Assembly (NCBI GenBank): GCA_902767775.1
Contig: CACXIP010000028.1
Span: 1 to 43,605, forward strand
Origin: an uncultured Prevotellaceae bacterium
GTDB taxonomy: Bacteria > Bacteroidota > Bacteroidia > Bacteroidales > Bacteroidaceae
Length of the DNA: 43,605 bases
Reading direction: 5' to 3'
Part shown: positions 15,901 through 23,221 of the stretch, one piece after another
How positions within the stretch are numbered: position 1 is the first letter of the stretch
Layout: each line of letters opens with the position of its first letter
Translations under genes and position numbers: made by a program
Notes under the pieces: model-generated
The model's input: only the letters and a program-made list of their open reading frames with translations
Told to the model about the DNA's origin: nothing
Databases searched by the model: none

Positions 15901-18687
15901 GTCGGCAAAGGCACCGTCGCCAATGGAGGTGATGTACTTGCTGGCGTTGAACGACTTGATGCCACCACAGCCATAGAATGCCTTCTCACCAATGGTGGTC
16001 AGTTTCTTGGGCAATGTGGGGAGTGTAAATACCGAGCAACCCTCAAAAGCGCTCTTTCCTACCTGGGTGATGTTGTTGGGGAATCCAACGGTCTGAAGGG
16101 AGATACATCCCTTGAAAGCCTCATCGGGAATCTCTGTGAGTCCGGTGAACTCAACCAGTTCGGGGAAGGTGGTGATTTCTGTATTTCCTTTGAAGAGCGT
16201 ACCAATCTCAGTCACCTCAGTGACCTCGGGATAGCTGAGTCGGCCGTCGCCATTGGCATCCCACTTGGCAACACAGATTTTCTCCACATTGGGGTCTTGG
16301 AAGAAGATATACATCTTATAAGTGCCCATTTTGCCAAATTCCTTCCAGACAGGAGCTGACTGATAAGCCTCCAGCGAACCATTGGGTACGCTCAGCGAGT
16401 CATTGGCAAGGTCGATACCCTCGAAAATATTCGACGGCACCTCGAGGGGAGCCACCCAAGCAACCCTCATCGTCTTCAGGTTGACACAGTCGGCAAATGC
16501 TTTCTCACCGATGGACCCAATGCTGGATGACAAGATAATCTCCTGCAGGTTGGGTGCGCCACGGAATGCCTCTTCGGCAATACTCTCAATGTTGTCGGGG
16601 AGATTGACAGACTTGGCTGTCATACCGAGAGGATATTGGATAAGAGTGGAATGGTCTTTGTTGAACAGCACACCAGAGGTTCCACCAGAGAAATACTCAT
16701 TGGCCTCATCCACCTTGAAGGCTTTGATACCTGTGCAGCCACCGAAAGCACCAGTGGCTATGGAAACGACATTGGCGGGAATGAAGAACTCCTTCAGACC
16801 CTCGCAGTTGGCAAAGGCTCCGCGACCAATCGTAGTGACGGTCTCGGGAAGGGTAATCTTGGTGAGTGTGCTGCCGCTGAAGGCATTGTCCTCGATGGCT
16901 GTGAGACCGGTGAAATACTTCAACTCGTCGAAGGAACCCATGTCGGCACCTTTGAACACATTGGCCAAGGAGGTGACTGCAGCTGCCTCGTCCTGAGTGA
17001 GGTATCCGTCACCATCTGCATCAAATGCAGCAAGGCAAAGGGCCTTCGTCTTGGTATCGGCAAAAGTGATGATGCTTGCGGCATAGTCGCTGATGGTGCC
17101 ATGCTCGATGAAGTTGAACCAGTTCCAACCCGTTGCGGCGGCATAGGCGTCGACCGTACCTGTGGGAACGAACAGACGGCCTGTCAGTTCATCACCTTGC
17201 ACCGGCACTGCGTTGGAGAATGTGCCTGCCTCAATGGGAAGGGGTGTGCTCCACTCCACCTGCACGCGAATACCCTTGGCAACACCAGTGAAAGCCTTAG
17301 AACCGATGCTTGCCACACTGGCGGGCATCATCACAGTGTACAGATTCTCGCAATTGGCAAAAGCGGATTGTCCGATAATTTCCACCTTGTTGAGATCGAC
17401 GTTGGTGAGTTTCTTCGCACCGCTTAAGGCGAAGGGGAGAATCTCTACCACACCCTCGGGGATGGTGAGCTGTGACACGTTCTTGCCACAGGCATAAGCC
17501 ACCAGTTGCGTACCAGTAGCCTTGTCGAGAATGCAAGTCTGGGAAGAGTTGTGCTTATAGACGGTGTTGTCTCCTGCTACCCAAAAACTTGTACATGATG
17601 AGCAGTTGGCAAAAGCACCCTCTCCAATAGACTTAACGGCTGCAACGATGAAGAAATTCTTCACACTTTCACAACCATCAAAAGCATGGTCACCAATTTC
17701 TTTCAAAGAGCCCACTGTGCTCAAACTCAATTCAGACAAGTTGGCGCATCCGGCAAAAGCCCTGTTGCCAATGGTGGTCACATAAGACCTCTTGGTGGAG
17801 GGGTTCTGCGCAAAGGTCACGCTTGTGAGGGCGTTGCAACCCTGGAAAGCGGTCTGGCCGATGCTTCTCACTGATGGAGGAATGGTGATGGACTTCAGTT
17901 TGGAGCAACCACGGAAGCACGACTGGCCTATAGTGGTGACCTGGGAGAATGAACGAAGTTCGTCGAAACTGGTGATGTTGGTGTCGCCCACGAAGGCAGC
18001 TCCAAGGTCGGTGACGGCACGAGCCTCGCGGTAGGTCAGCTCACCATCGCCGTCGGCATCCCAGTTGGAAATACAGATTTCCCTCACATATGGGTCCTCA
18101 AACACCATATTGATATCATAGTCGGCATATCCCGAGACCAATTTGAAGTTCTTCCACACCTCAGCGTTCTTATAGGTGTTCTCATATCCCGAAAGGACAT
18201 AAAGGGCAACACCCGACTCTGGGTCTTCTTCCGTCCCGCTCAGGTCGACACCGCTGAATACTGATTCATCAATGGCCAATGGCTTCACCCACTGCACCTT
18301 CACGGATTTGAGGCTGGTGCAGTTTTGGAAAGCATTCTCTCCTATCGACTCCACGGAGTTGGGAATGGTGATGGTCTTCATGGAGACGCAATCAGAGAAG
18401 GCATCTTCTGAGATGGCTGTCACCTTATAATATATACCATTGTAGAGCACACGCCAAGGCAGTGTGAGTTCAATCGGACCTGCTTCGTCGAGATCACCGC
18501 CTACATTGGGGTTCTCGGGGGTATTCAGGTCATAAAAATACTTCTTATCCCAGCTTTGGACTGTAACCGTCTGGTCCGCATCACTTGTGATGGAATAACG
18601 GATGCCCTCCACTGTGAAACTGACCGACCACGCCAAGGTGGCCAGGCAGACTGACACAAAAGTTAATAATAATCTTAAAGGTCTCAT
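12922..18687 (-). CDS. Giant BspA-like LRR surface protein with EF-hand-like loops (1921 aa)
   Basis: After a signal peptide (about 1-20) the protein is built from LRR_5 (BspA/TpLRR) units such as AFxGCxxLxSVTIPxSVxxIG, arranged in five blocks. Each block is headed by an EF-hand-like calcium loop: DADGDGELTYREA (about 206), DADGDGYLTQDEA (about 555), DANGDGRLSYPE (about 808), DKDGDNQLSYEEA (about 1143) and DLDGDGELSVAEA (about 1419). A dockerin-like pair follows at about 1680-1725, then a beta domain and the C-terminal tail GVHIVNGKKVIIK. That tail resembles those of Prevotella proteins exported by the type IX system. BspA proteins mediate adhesion to host or other bacterial surfaces. It is probably co-transcribed with the cohesin-like gene downstream. 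Confidence 0.9.
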   Translation of the reverse strand: MRPLRLLLTFVSVCLATLAWSVSFTVEGIRYSITSDADQTVTVQSWDKKYFYDLNTPENPNVGGDLDEAGPIELTLPWRVLYNGIYYKVTAISEDAFSDCVSMKTITIPNSVESIGENAFQNCTSLKSVKVQWVKPLAIDESVFSGVDLSGTEEDPESGVALYVLSGYENTYKNAEVWKNFKLVSGYADYDINMVFEDPYVREICISNWDADGDGELTYREARAVTDLGAAFVGDTNITSFDELRSFSQVTTIGQSCFRGCSKLKSITIPPSVRSIGQTAFQGCNALTSVTFAQNPSTKRSYVTTIGNRAFAGCANLSELSLSTVGSLKEIGDHAFDGCESVKNFFIVAAVKSIGEGAFANCSSCTSFWVAGDNTVYKHNSSQTCILDKATGTQLVAYACGKNVSQLTIPEGVVEILPFALSGAKKLTNVDLNKVEIIGQSAFANCENLYTVMMPASVASIGSKAFTGVAKGIRVQVEWSTPLPIEAGTFSNAVPVQGDELTGRLFVPTGTVDAYAAATGWNWFNFIEHGTISDYAASIITFADTKTKALCLAAFDADGDGYLTQDEAAAVTSLANVFKGADMGSFDELKYFTGLTAIEDNAFSGSTLTKITLPETVTTIGRGAFANCEGLKEFFIPANVVSIATGAFGGCTGIKAFKVDEANEYFSGGTSGVLFNKDHSTLIQYPLGMTAKSVNLPDNIESIAEEAFRGAPNLQEIILSSSIGSIGEKAFADCVNLKTMRVAWVAPLEVPSNIFEGIDLANDSLSVPNGSLEAYQSAPVWKEFGKMGTYKMYIFFQDPNVEKICVAKWDANGDGRLSYPEVTEVTEIGTLFKGNTEITTFPELVEFTGLTEIPDEAFKGCISLQTVGFPNNITQVGKSAFEGCSVFTLPTLPKKLTTIGEKAFYGCGGIKSFNASKYITSIGDGAFADCQSLTKFTSTGSTVYIALDNILFTKDTTTVVAYPAAKTKTTFTVTKDYVKEIRPYAFSGANNLKTISLHMIETIGSYGFEKCNGLQSVEFSEGLKNIEKGAFSNCQNLQSIKIPANVTKIAAKAFEGMPAAVRCQVAWTEPLAIPAGTFSNYETLSADQIPGILFVPEGTKSLYEKATGWDFFKIIYESDMSEYDATLISFADPLVKQLAASAWDKDGDNQLSYEEAAAVTDLGTVFTGQPITTFNELKYFTALTEVGDNAFKNTTLKTISLPETITRIGNSAFQGTSISKWNTLPGLTEIGDSAFAYNDGFKSITFSANIVKLGTGAFKGCPNLTSIGVQAANEYYSSVAGVLYDKSGTVLMQFPAGKTLTGDFAIASTVKEIGEDAFLLSSNLKSVTIPASVETIGENAFRGCAVLDSVTVNWKTPLAVPASTFSGVNVANAVLSVEKGTEDLYGKAPVWKDFGRFDLFLGDDANIEFEDPEAKEICVSNWDLDGDGELSVAEAKQVTTLSTVFVLYASPELKKFNELKYFTGLTSISTNAFKNCTGLESITLPSSVKEIAFGAFSGCSSLKSFHIPASVTTLGNGPFNNCSSLEKFTVDPANKSFTAVDGVLFNAAKTMLVAYPNARAGKYVVPEKVTTMAQYAFSGAKQLTDVRLPKTLTNIPNYAFNGCSSLETVNIPASVKSIGVFSLADCESLRAVKVAWDSPLSVLADVFRSTFVEDVSLYVPAGKKTAYSRASVWQDFKGLIEYPNCDVNGDGLADMLDAVDIVKFVVDTPAEEFDEFLADFDTDELVTVSDAVILLDKIANGTAAPNINPAPMKRVDDGEMVSLTKDPNGVISLCLDNRMDYTAFQFDLTLPEGAEVMLAQLTGRQDGHQLAYNKIGGNTYRFVAFSLAGHSFMESEGALINILAGNPEADAIVASNIRMVTKEGTTRYFDDVMAAMPTDIAEVLTRAGVNASDAIYNVNGVRVERPGKGVHIVNGKKVIIK

Positions 18688-18691
18688 ATTT

Positions 18692-18737
18692 TTGAGTTTC
18701 TGAGTTTTCAGTTGTTGAGTTTCTGAGTTTTCAGTTG
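18692..18737. repeat. Two 23-bp tandem units upstream of the LRR gene
   Basis: ttgagtttctgagttttcag plus ttg occurs twice in direct succession just upstream of the LRR start. It resembles the TTTGAG-type 8-bp repeats but has a longer period, and it may lie in the untranslated leader. Confidence 0.7.
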
Positions 18738-18768
18738 TTGCTCATCTCTCCTGATGGGTGTTTTCTAA

Positions 18769-18816
18769 AAAATCCCTCCCCAGACCCCATAAAGACATGG
18801 TCAAAGGAGGGATTTT
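18769..18816 (-). terminator. Terminator after the 410-aa cohesin-like gene
   Basis: aaaatccctcc (18769-18779) pairs with ggagggatttt (18806-18816). On the minus strand the hairpin ends in TTTT. It lies 20 bp past the stop of the gene ending at 18836, so the giant LRR gene probably starts from its own promoter or by read-through. Confidence 0.7.
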
Positions 18817-18835
18817 ATAGTGGGGAAAAAGTGGT

Positions 18836-20068
18836 TTATTTCACAACAACCTTCTTACCATTGACGATATAGACACCCTTCTTGCTGGTGTTGTTCACTT
18901 TCACGCCGGAGATGGTGTAGGCATCACCGCTGAGTTCGTCAGCAACAACGTTGTTGATGCCGTCAACCTCGAAGGGGTATGAGTCGACAGTGGCACTGCC
19001 GGTGTAGTATGCCTTGTATTGAGGAATCTCGACACCCTCGTCGCAACGATAGAAGCCAAGAACACCATTCTTTTCTGCAAGGGCGAAAATGTTGCTGCCT
19101 TCCACCTTCAGAGGCTTGTCAACTGTACCCTCAAGCACGTTGCCTGTAACCTTGGCAACACTTGCACTTTGGTCTTTGGGCACTGTGGTGAGGCTGTATG
19201 TTCCAGCCTTGCCAATGATGATAACCGGCTCGTTGCCTGCAATCTTCTTTCCCTCCACGGGAACAGGTTTCATATTTGTGCCATTCAATTCGCCAGTTCC
19301 AACGGTGAATTCATTAGCGCTCATGTCGAGGGCGAGGGGCCATACCAAGGTGCCAAATCCGCCAGTGGGAATAGTGTAGTCGATAGCGTAAGTCAACTCG
19401 CCAACTGTGGCATCAGCAACAGGGACGCTTTTCTTGTCGTCTGTAGTGAATGTCACATAATTAATGTCAATAGGATAAGTTCCGGTGTAGGTGCGGTCAG
19501 TGGCTATGACTGGGAATTTGAAAAGAGGCTCTATCTCCACTTCATCATCGGGGAAAGTCTCACTTGTCTGGGTCATAATCACCACGTTCAGCTCATTTGT
19601 CGTAGAAGTACGCCAGTAAACATCCTGGTTGGATTTAGGATCTTTTGTAGTATACTCATGAGGAGCTGTAGTGAAACTTACAGGCACCTGCCATGCTCCG
19701 GGATTCGTAGAACTGGGGAACAGTGTTTCAATGAAATAAGTGGACTCTTTTTCCTTGAGGAATTCTTTATATGTTTCCTCGGAATCGGTCTTCTTATTCT
19801 TTTTCAGATATTTAGCATACTCATCTGCTACTTTCTCTTCTGTATAACCATTCATGTACTTGCCGCCCAATTCAACTCCCTCAGGGAGGGTAATCACAAA
19901 CTGTGCTGCACAATACGCCCAAGCTTCAGCACCTACAACAGACACTGTTATCTCCTGCACATCGCCTGCCTTCATATCGAGTTTAGAAGGCTCCAATTTC
20001 AAAGTAGGTTGTGCGAACGAACTGCAAGCCACGAGTGCGAAAGCAATTCCAAGTAAAAATTTCTTCAT
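18836..20068 (-). CDS. Secreted cohesin-like protein with Prevotella-type C-terminal tail (410 aa)
   Basis: A signal peptide (1-19, ending SSFA) is followed by a cohesin-like strand pattern (AGDVQEITVSVVG, then AAQFVITLPEGVEL). A lysine/glutamate-rich insertion occupies about 80-112, followed by further beta-rich sequence. The end, SGVKVNNTSKKGVYIVNGKK plus VVVK, is nearly identical in style to that of the giant LRR protein, which suggests the same export or anchoring route (type IX-like; inference). No dockerin loops are present. It lies between another cohesin-like gene (52 bp upstream) and the LRR gene, separated from the latter by a terminator. Confidence 0.75.
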   Translation of the reverse strand: MKKFLLGIAFALVACSSFAQPTLKLEPSKLDMKAGDVQEITVSVVGAEAWAYCAAQFVITLPEGVELGGKYMNGYTEEKVADEYAKYLKKNKKTDSEETYKEFLKEKESTYFIETLFPSSTNPGAWQVPVSFTTAPHEYTTKDPKSNQDVYWRTSTTNELNVVIMTQTSETFPDDEVEIEPLFKFPVIATDRTYTGTYPIDINYVTFTTDDKKSVPVADATVGELTYAIDYTIPTGGFGTLVWPLALDMSANEFTVGTGELNGTNMKPVPVEGKKIAGNEPVIIIGKAGTYSLTTVPKDQSASVAKVTGNVLEGTVDKPLKVEGSNIFALAEKNGVLGFYRCDEGVEIPQYKAYYTGSATVDSYPFEVDGINNVVADELSGDAYTISGVKVNNTSKKGVYIVNGKKVVVK

Positions 20069-20120
20069 AGTTGATGATGTTTAATGATTATTGTTTTTAT
20101 GATTATTTTCGGATTGATTG

Positions 20121-20768
20121 TTATCGGAAGAGTATCTGGTCGACCACGGTCATGGCATCTGAGATATCAACGACTTCGTCGCCGTTCACGTCCATGCCTG
20201 ACGTGTAGATTTTGCTGTGGTCAAGGATGTAGTCGACGATGTACATGGCGTCGGTGACGTTGACGACACCACTGAAATCGACATCTCCTGTCAGTTTGGC
20301 ATTGGCACTCACAGTGAAACTGTCGTTTGAGCAAGCCACAGGTGCGCTTCCAGTAGTGAAGAACGTCATATTGGAGAGGGTCACTGTTCCTCCCTTGAAC
20401 GTCTCGTCTGCTGTCAGCGAGAGTTTCACCAAAGTATTGTTGTCTTTGGTAAAGGGTACGGCATTGAACGAGGTGGAGACCAGGCGATAGCTATTTACAC
20501 CCACAGAACCGGCGAAGAGCTGTTGCTCCTTGTCGAGTACTCGGCTTGTCAGCACACAACCCTCGGTATTCAACTTGAGACCTGCAGGCAATTTCAAATC
20601 CATCTGGAAAGAAATCAAATTGCTGTATGCCGTATTCATGTAGATATAGCACTCACGTGTCTCACCCGGAGCAATACAGATATTCCACGTAGTAATAGCC
20701 TTCGATTCCGCTCTTTGGGCGAAACCGAGCATCACTATCACTGCCAGCATCCATATGCTCTTTGTCAT
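20121..20768 (-). CDS. Secreted cohesin-like/dockerin-like protein (215 aa)
   Basis: I prefer the start at 20768 (MTKSIWMLAVIVMLGFAQRA) because it gives a good signal peptide. Starts at 20777 and 20804 are possible. The mature part has a cohesin-like fold (LISFQMDLKLPAGLKLN). It ends in two dockerin-like calcium loops, DVDFSGVVNVTD and DVNGDEVVDISD, with the intervening YIVDYILDHS helix. The closest relative in the window is the gene at 12261-12911. It is followed by the 410-aa cohesin-like gene. Cohesin-dockerin pairing among these neighbours is conceivable but unproven. Confidence 0.75.
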   Translation of the reverse strand: MTKSIWMLAVIVMLGFAQRAESKAITTWNICIAPGETRECYIYMNTAYSNLISFQMDLKLPAGLKLNTEGCVLTSRVLDKEQQLFAGSVGVNSYRLVSTSFNAVPFTKDNNTLVKLSLTADETFKGGTVTLSNMTFFTTGSAPVACSNDSFTVSANAKLTGDVDFSGVVNVTDAMYIVDYILDHSKIYTSGMDVNGDEVVDISDAMTVVDQILFR

Positions 20769-21142
20769 TCTTATCATTTTTCGAATGTAAATCACTGCAA
20801 TCAATTACTTTGGGACGTCTTTTCTATCATCAGAAGCAAAGCAAATCTCCCTCCGACAAGTCCAAAGTCCATGCAATTGGGCGAAATACTTATTTATCAA
20901 TGTGCAAAAGTAGGAAAATATTTTTGAAAAAACATACATTTCCACAAAAAGTTTTTATCCGTTTTCCTATTTTTGGTCAATTCATATAAAAATTAGCATT
21001 TTTTAACCATTACTCTTAGGCAAGTAACAATTCAGCGATAATTATTATAACGCGAATTACCACGAATTGAGCAGAAATTATTAATGAAATAATTAACGTA
21101 CAATTATATGGCAATTATATGTTTATGACATTCGCTGAAAGG
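20769..21142. other. AT-rich intergenic region with a minus-strand promoter
   Basis: No gene is seen. A minus-strand TACTTTTG box (complement of 20905-20912) fits TAnnTTTG and could drive the 20121-20768 gene with a leader of about 140 nt. I see no clear upstream TTTG at 19-20 nt. The remaining sequence, about 20915-21115, is strongly AT-rich. Confidence 0.45.
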
Positions 21143-21598
21143 TTACTGCGGTCCGATGGGGTCGGTCACAGAATCACCTCGCATCACGGTGGGGTTGCTG
21201 TCTGTCTTGTCGATGTCAGGGTCAACGACAGGCTCAATGTTGGTGTCGGGTTTTGCAGTGGAGGCAGGAATTTCTCCTCCCGTCATTGCTTTAGACAGGA
21301 TGGTGGCATCCTCAAGGTCTACCACACCGTCGTCATTGAAATCAGCCCTTTCCTTTTTGAAGGCAGTTCTTGCCTTGCCATTGACATACAGGACGATATC
21401 CACGATGTCGCTGCCATTGAGCACGCCGTCACCGTTGACATCCAAATCATTCAATGATGCAGTGGGAGCCTTCGCCATCGGAGAAATCAGCAATACATCG
21501 CTTGATTCCTCCCCAGCGTTATTGGTCATTTCATCTTGGGCATAACCAGCCAAGGATGGAATGAACATCACCCACAAAAAGGCAAGAAATTTTGTCAT
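21143..21598 (-). CDS. Secreted dockerin-like protein (151 aa)
   Basis: A signal peptide (1-20, ending AGYA) precedes a short linker. Two dockerin-like calcium loops follow, DVNGDGVLNGSD (about 53-64) and DFNDDGVVDLED (about 87-98), with a helix after each. The last 40 residues are rich in Asp, Pro and Thr (KPDTNIEPVVDPDIDKTDSN). There is no cohesin-like part, so this is almost a free dockerin. It is the first of five minus-strand genes for related surface proteins and has its own promoter-like box. A partner for one of the cohesin-like proteins is a reasonable guess. Confidence 0.75.
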   Translation of the reverse strand: MTKFLAFLWVMFIPSLAGYAQDEMTNNAGEESSDVLLISPMAKAPTASLNDLDVNGDGVLNGSDIVDIVLYVNGKARTAFKKERADFNDDGVVDLEDATILSKAMTGGEIPASTAKPDTNIEPVVDPDIDKTDSNPTVMRGDSVTDPIGPQ

Positions 21599-21675
21599 AA
21601 ATTATAATTAATTGAGCACCAGAGTGTTATGTGCTCCATACTATCCAATCTATTAATCCCTTTTGATTTTGAGTG

Positions 21676-21683
21676 CAAAGTTA
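21676..21683 (-). promoter_or_regulatory. Promoter (-7 box) for the 151-aa dockerin-like gene
   Basis: The minus strand reads TAACTTTG, a full TAnnTTTG match, about 78 nt upstream of the start at 21598. No good TTTG element is seen at the expected distance, so confidence is moderate. Confidence 0.45.
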
Positions 21684-21746
21684 ACACTTAATTTCAACAA
21701 CATGAAAAAATAAAAATTAAAAAAACATAAAAAACACACCGGCCAC

Positions 21747-22376
21747 CTACTCCGTCTCTCCGAAAGGGAAGAGTCCGTAGAGTTGTGCGTCGATGCTCTC
21801 CGTCAACTTTTGGAAATCGCTGGGGTTGCTTTCAAATTTGCAGGTATCGCCATCGACGATGATGAGTTTACCCTTGTAACCGGCAATCCAGTTCTCGTAG
21901 CGCTCATTGAGACCCTGGAGATAGTCGATGCGTATCGACTTCTCATACTCACGTCCGCGCTTGGAAATTTGCGCCACCAGATTGGGGATAGTGGAGCGGA
22001 TGTAAATCATGAGGTCGGGAAGGCCTACCAGCGAAATCATCAGGTCGAAGAGGTCGCTGTAGTTGTCAAAGTCGCGGTCGCTCATCATCCCCATGTCATG
22101 CAGGTTGGGGGCAAAGATACGGGCATCCTCGAAGATGGTGCGGTCTTGTATGATGTACCCATCGTACTTGGAGATTTCCACCACCTCCTTGAAACGCTTG
22201 TTGAGAAAATAGATTTGAAGGTTGAACGACCATCGCTCCATATCTGCGTAGAAATCATCCAGATAGGGATTGTTGTCGACCGGTTCATATCTTGGTTCCC
22301 ACCCGTACCGTTTGGCGAGCATGCGGGTGAGGGTGGTTTTTCCGCTGCCAATGTTGCCTGCTACTGCGATGTGCAT
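21747..22376 (-). CDS. Deoxynucleoside kinase, second of a tandem pair (209 aa)
   Basis: This is a dNK/thymidylate-kinase-fold enzyme that phosphorylates deoxynucleosides for the salvage pathway. The P-loop GNIGSGKTT lies at residues 7-15. The catalytic/sugar-binding region contains QDRTIFEDARIF (DR(S/T) motif), and the lid region holds RGREYEKSIR. Length is normal for the bacterial dAK/dGK family. The gene follows its paralogue at 22416-23030 after 39 bp of 8-bp repeat DNA and probably shares its promoter. In related bacteria such pairs can form a heterodimer with different base preference. That is inference here. Confidence 0.9.
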   Translation of the reverse strand: MHIAVAGNIGSGKTTLTRMLAKRYGWEPRYEPVDNNPYLDDFYADMERWSFNLQIYFLNKRFKEVVEISKYDGYIIQDRTIFEDARIFAPNLHDMGMMSDRDFDNYSDLFDLMISLVGLPDLMIYIRSTIPNLVAQISKRGREYEKSIRIDYLQGLNERYENWIAGYKGKLIIVDGDTCKFESNPSDFQKLTESIDAQLYGLFPFGETE

Positions 22377-22381
22377 ATGTT

Positions 22382-22413
22382 TGGGTTTGAGATTTGAGTT
22401 TTGAGTTTTGAGA
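22382..22413. repeat. 8-bp tandem repeat, TTTGAGAT family
   Basis: About four units of tttgagat/tttgagtt fill almost the entire gap between the two kinase genes. It is the same family as 3287-3323 and 28011-28098. Confidence 0.7.
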
Positions 22414-22415
22414 TA

Positions 22416-23030
22416 TCAGAAGAGCCCGAAGAGATTGGCGTCGATGCTGTTGATGATGCCAGCCAGGTCGGCCTTGCGGTTGAGGAAGTCGAGGTCGTCA
22501 ACTTCCACGGTGAGCACCTTTCCAGGATAGTGGTCATAGATGAACTCGTCGTAGAGCCGGTTGAGATTCTTCAGATATTCCAACTGTATCTGCTGTTCGT
22601 AGTCGCGCCCCCGTTTTTGAATGTTCTCCACCAGATGCGGGATGGTCGCCCTCAGGTAAATCATCAGGTCGGGCACTCGCACCACGGACATCATCGACTC
22701 AAACAGTTCCATATAGCACTGGAAGTCGCGGTCGTCGAGATTGCCCATCTTGTGGTTGTTGACGGTGAAGACATAGACACCCTCAAAGATGCTTCTGTCC
22801 TGTATGACAGGCTTTTCCGACCGTGCGATGTTGAGCAGGTCTTTGAAGCGCTGCTTGAGGAAATAGACCTCGAGGGCAAACGACCATCGCGGGATGTCTT
22901 TGTAGTAATCCTCAAGATACGGATTGTAGTCGACGGCCTCGAACTGAGGCGTCCAACCATAGTGACGGGCGAGCAAGTTGGTCAGTGTAGTCTTGCCGCT
23001 GCCTATATTTCCTGCGATGACGATATGCAC
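22416..23030 (-). CDS. Deoxynucleoside kinase, first of a tandem pair (204 aa)
   Basis: It has the same fold and motifs as its neighbour: P-loop GNIGSGKTT (7-15), QDRSIFEGVYVF with the DRS motif, and a RGRDYEQQIQ lid. It differs enough from the 21747-22376 copy, especially in the second half, to suggest an old duplication and distinct substrates. It is the promoter-proximal gene, transcribed away from the copper ATPase. The 5' leader of about 75 nt contains short repeats of 'gtgttagt'. Exact nucleoside specificity cannot be read from the sequence. Confidence 0.9.
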   Translation of the reverse strand: MHIVIAGNIGSGKTTLTNLLARHYGWTPQFEAVDYNPYLEDYYKDIPRWSFALEVYFLKQRFKDLLNIARSEKPVIQDRSIFEGVYVFTVNNHKMGNLDDRDFQCYMELFESMMSVVRVPDLMIYLRATIPHLVENIQKRGRDYEQQIQLEYLKNLNRLYDEFIYDHYPGKVLTVEVDDLDFLNRKADLAGIINSIDANLFGLF

Positions 23031-23107
23031 GGTGGAATGGTGTTAGTTGTGCAAGGTGTTAGTGTTGCAGATGTGTTAGTGTTCTACAGGTATAACTGTT
23101 TTCCATG

Positions 23108-23115
23108 CAAAGATA
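23108..23115 (-). promoter_or_regulatory. Promoter (-7 box) for the kinase pair
   Basis: The minus strand reads TATCTTTG, a perfect TAnnTTTG box, about 78 nt before the start at 23030. A CTTG about 20 nt upstream serves as a near-match to the TTTG element. Confidence 0.55.
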
Positions 23116-23221
23116 ACGATTTTTTTGCCAACACGCAAGCGATACGGTTATTTTTTTGTAATTTCGCACCGGAATCCACTGAATCGCCATATAATCCGGA
23201 AAATCCAGAAAAAAACTGCCC

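Noticed and set aside
15238-16359. Antisense frame of 373 codons in the LRR gene
   Set aside because: It is a shadow of the repeated LRR codons, with no independent signals.
12261-21598. True cellulosome gene cluster
   Set aside because: No glycoside hydrolase or scaffoldin with repeated cohesins is present. The dockerin-like loops are of the general Prevotella secreted-protein kind.
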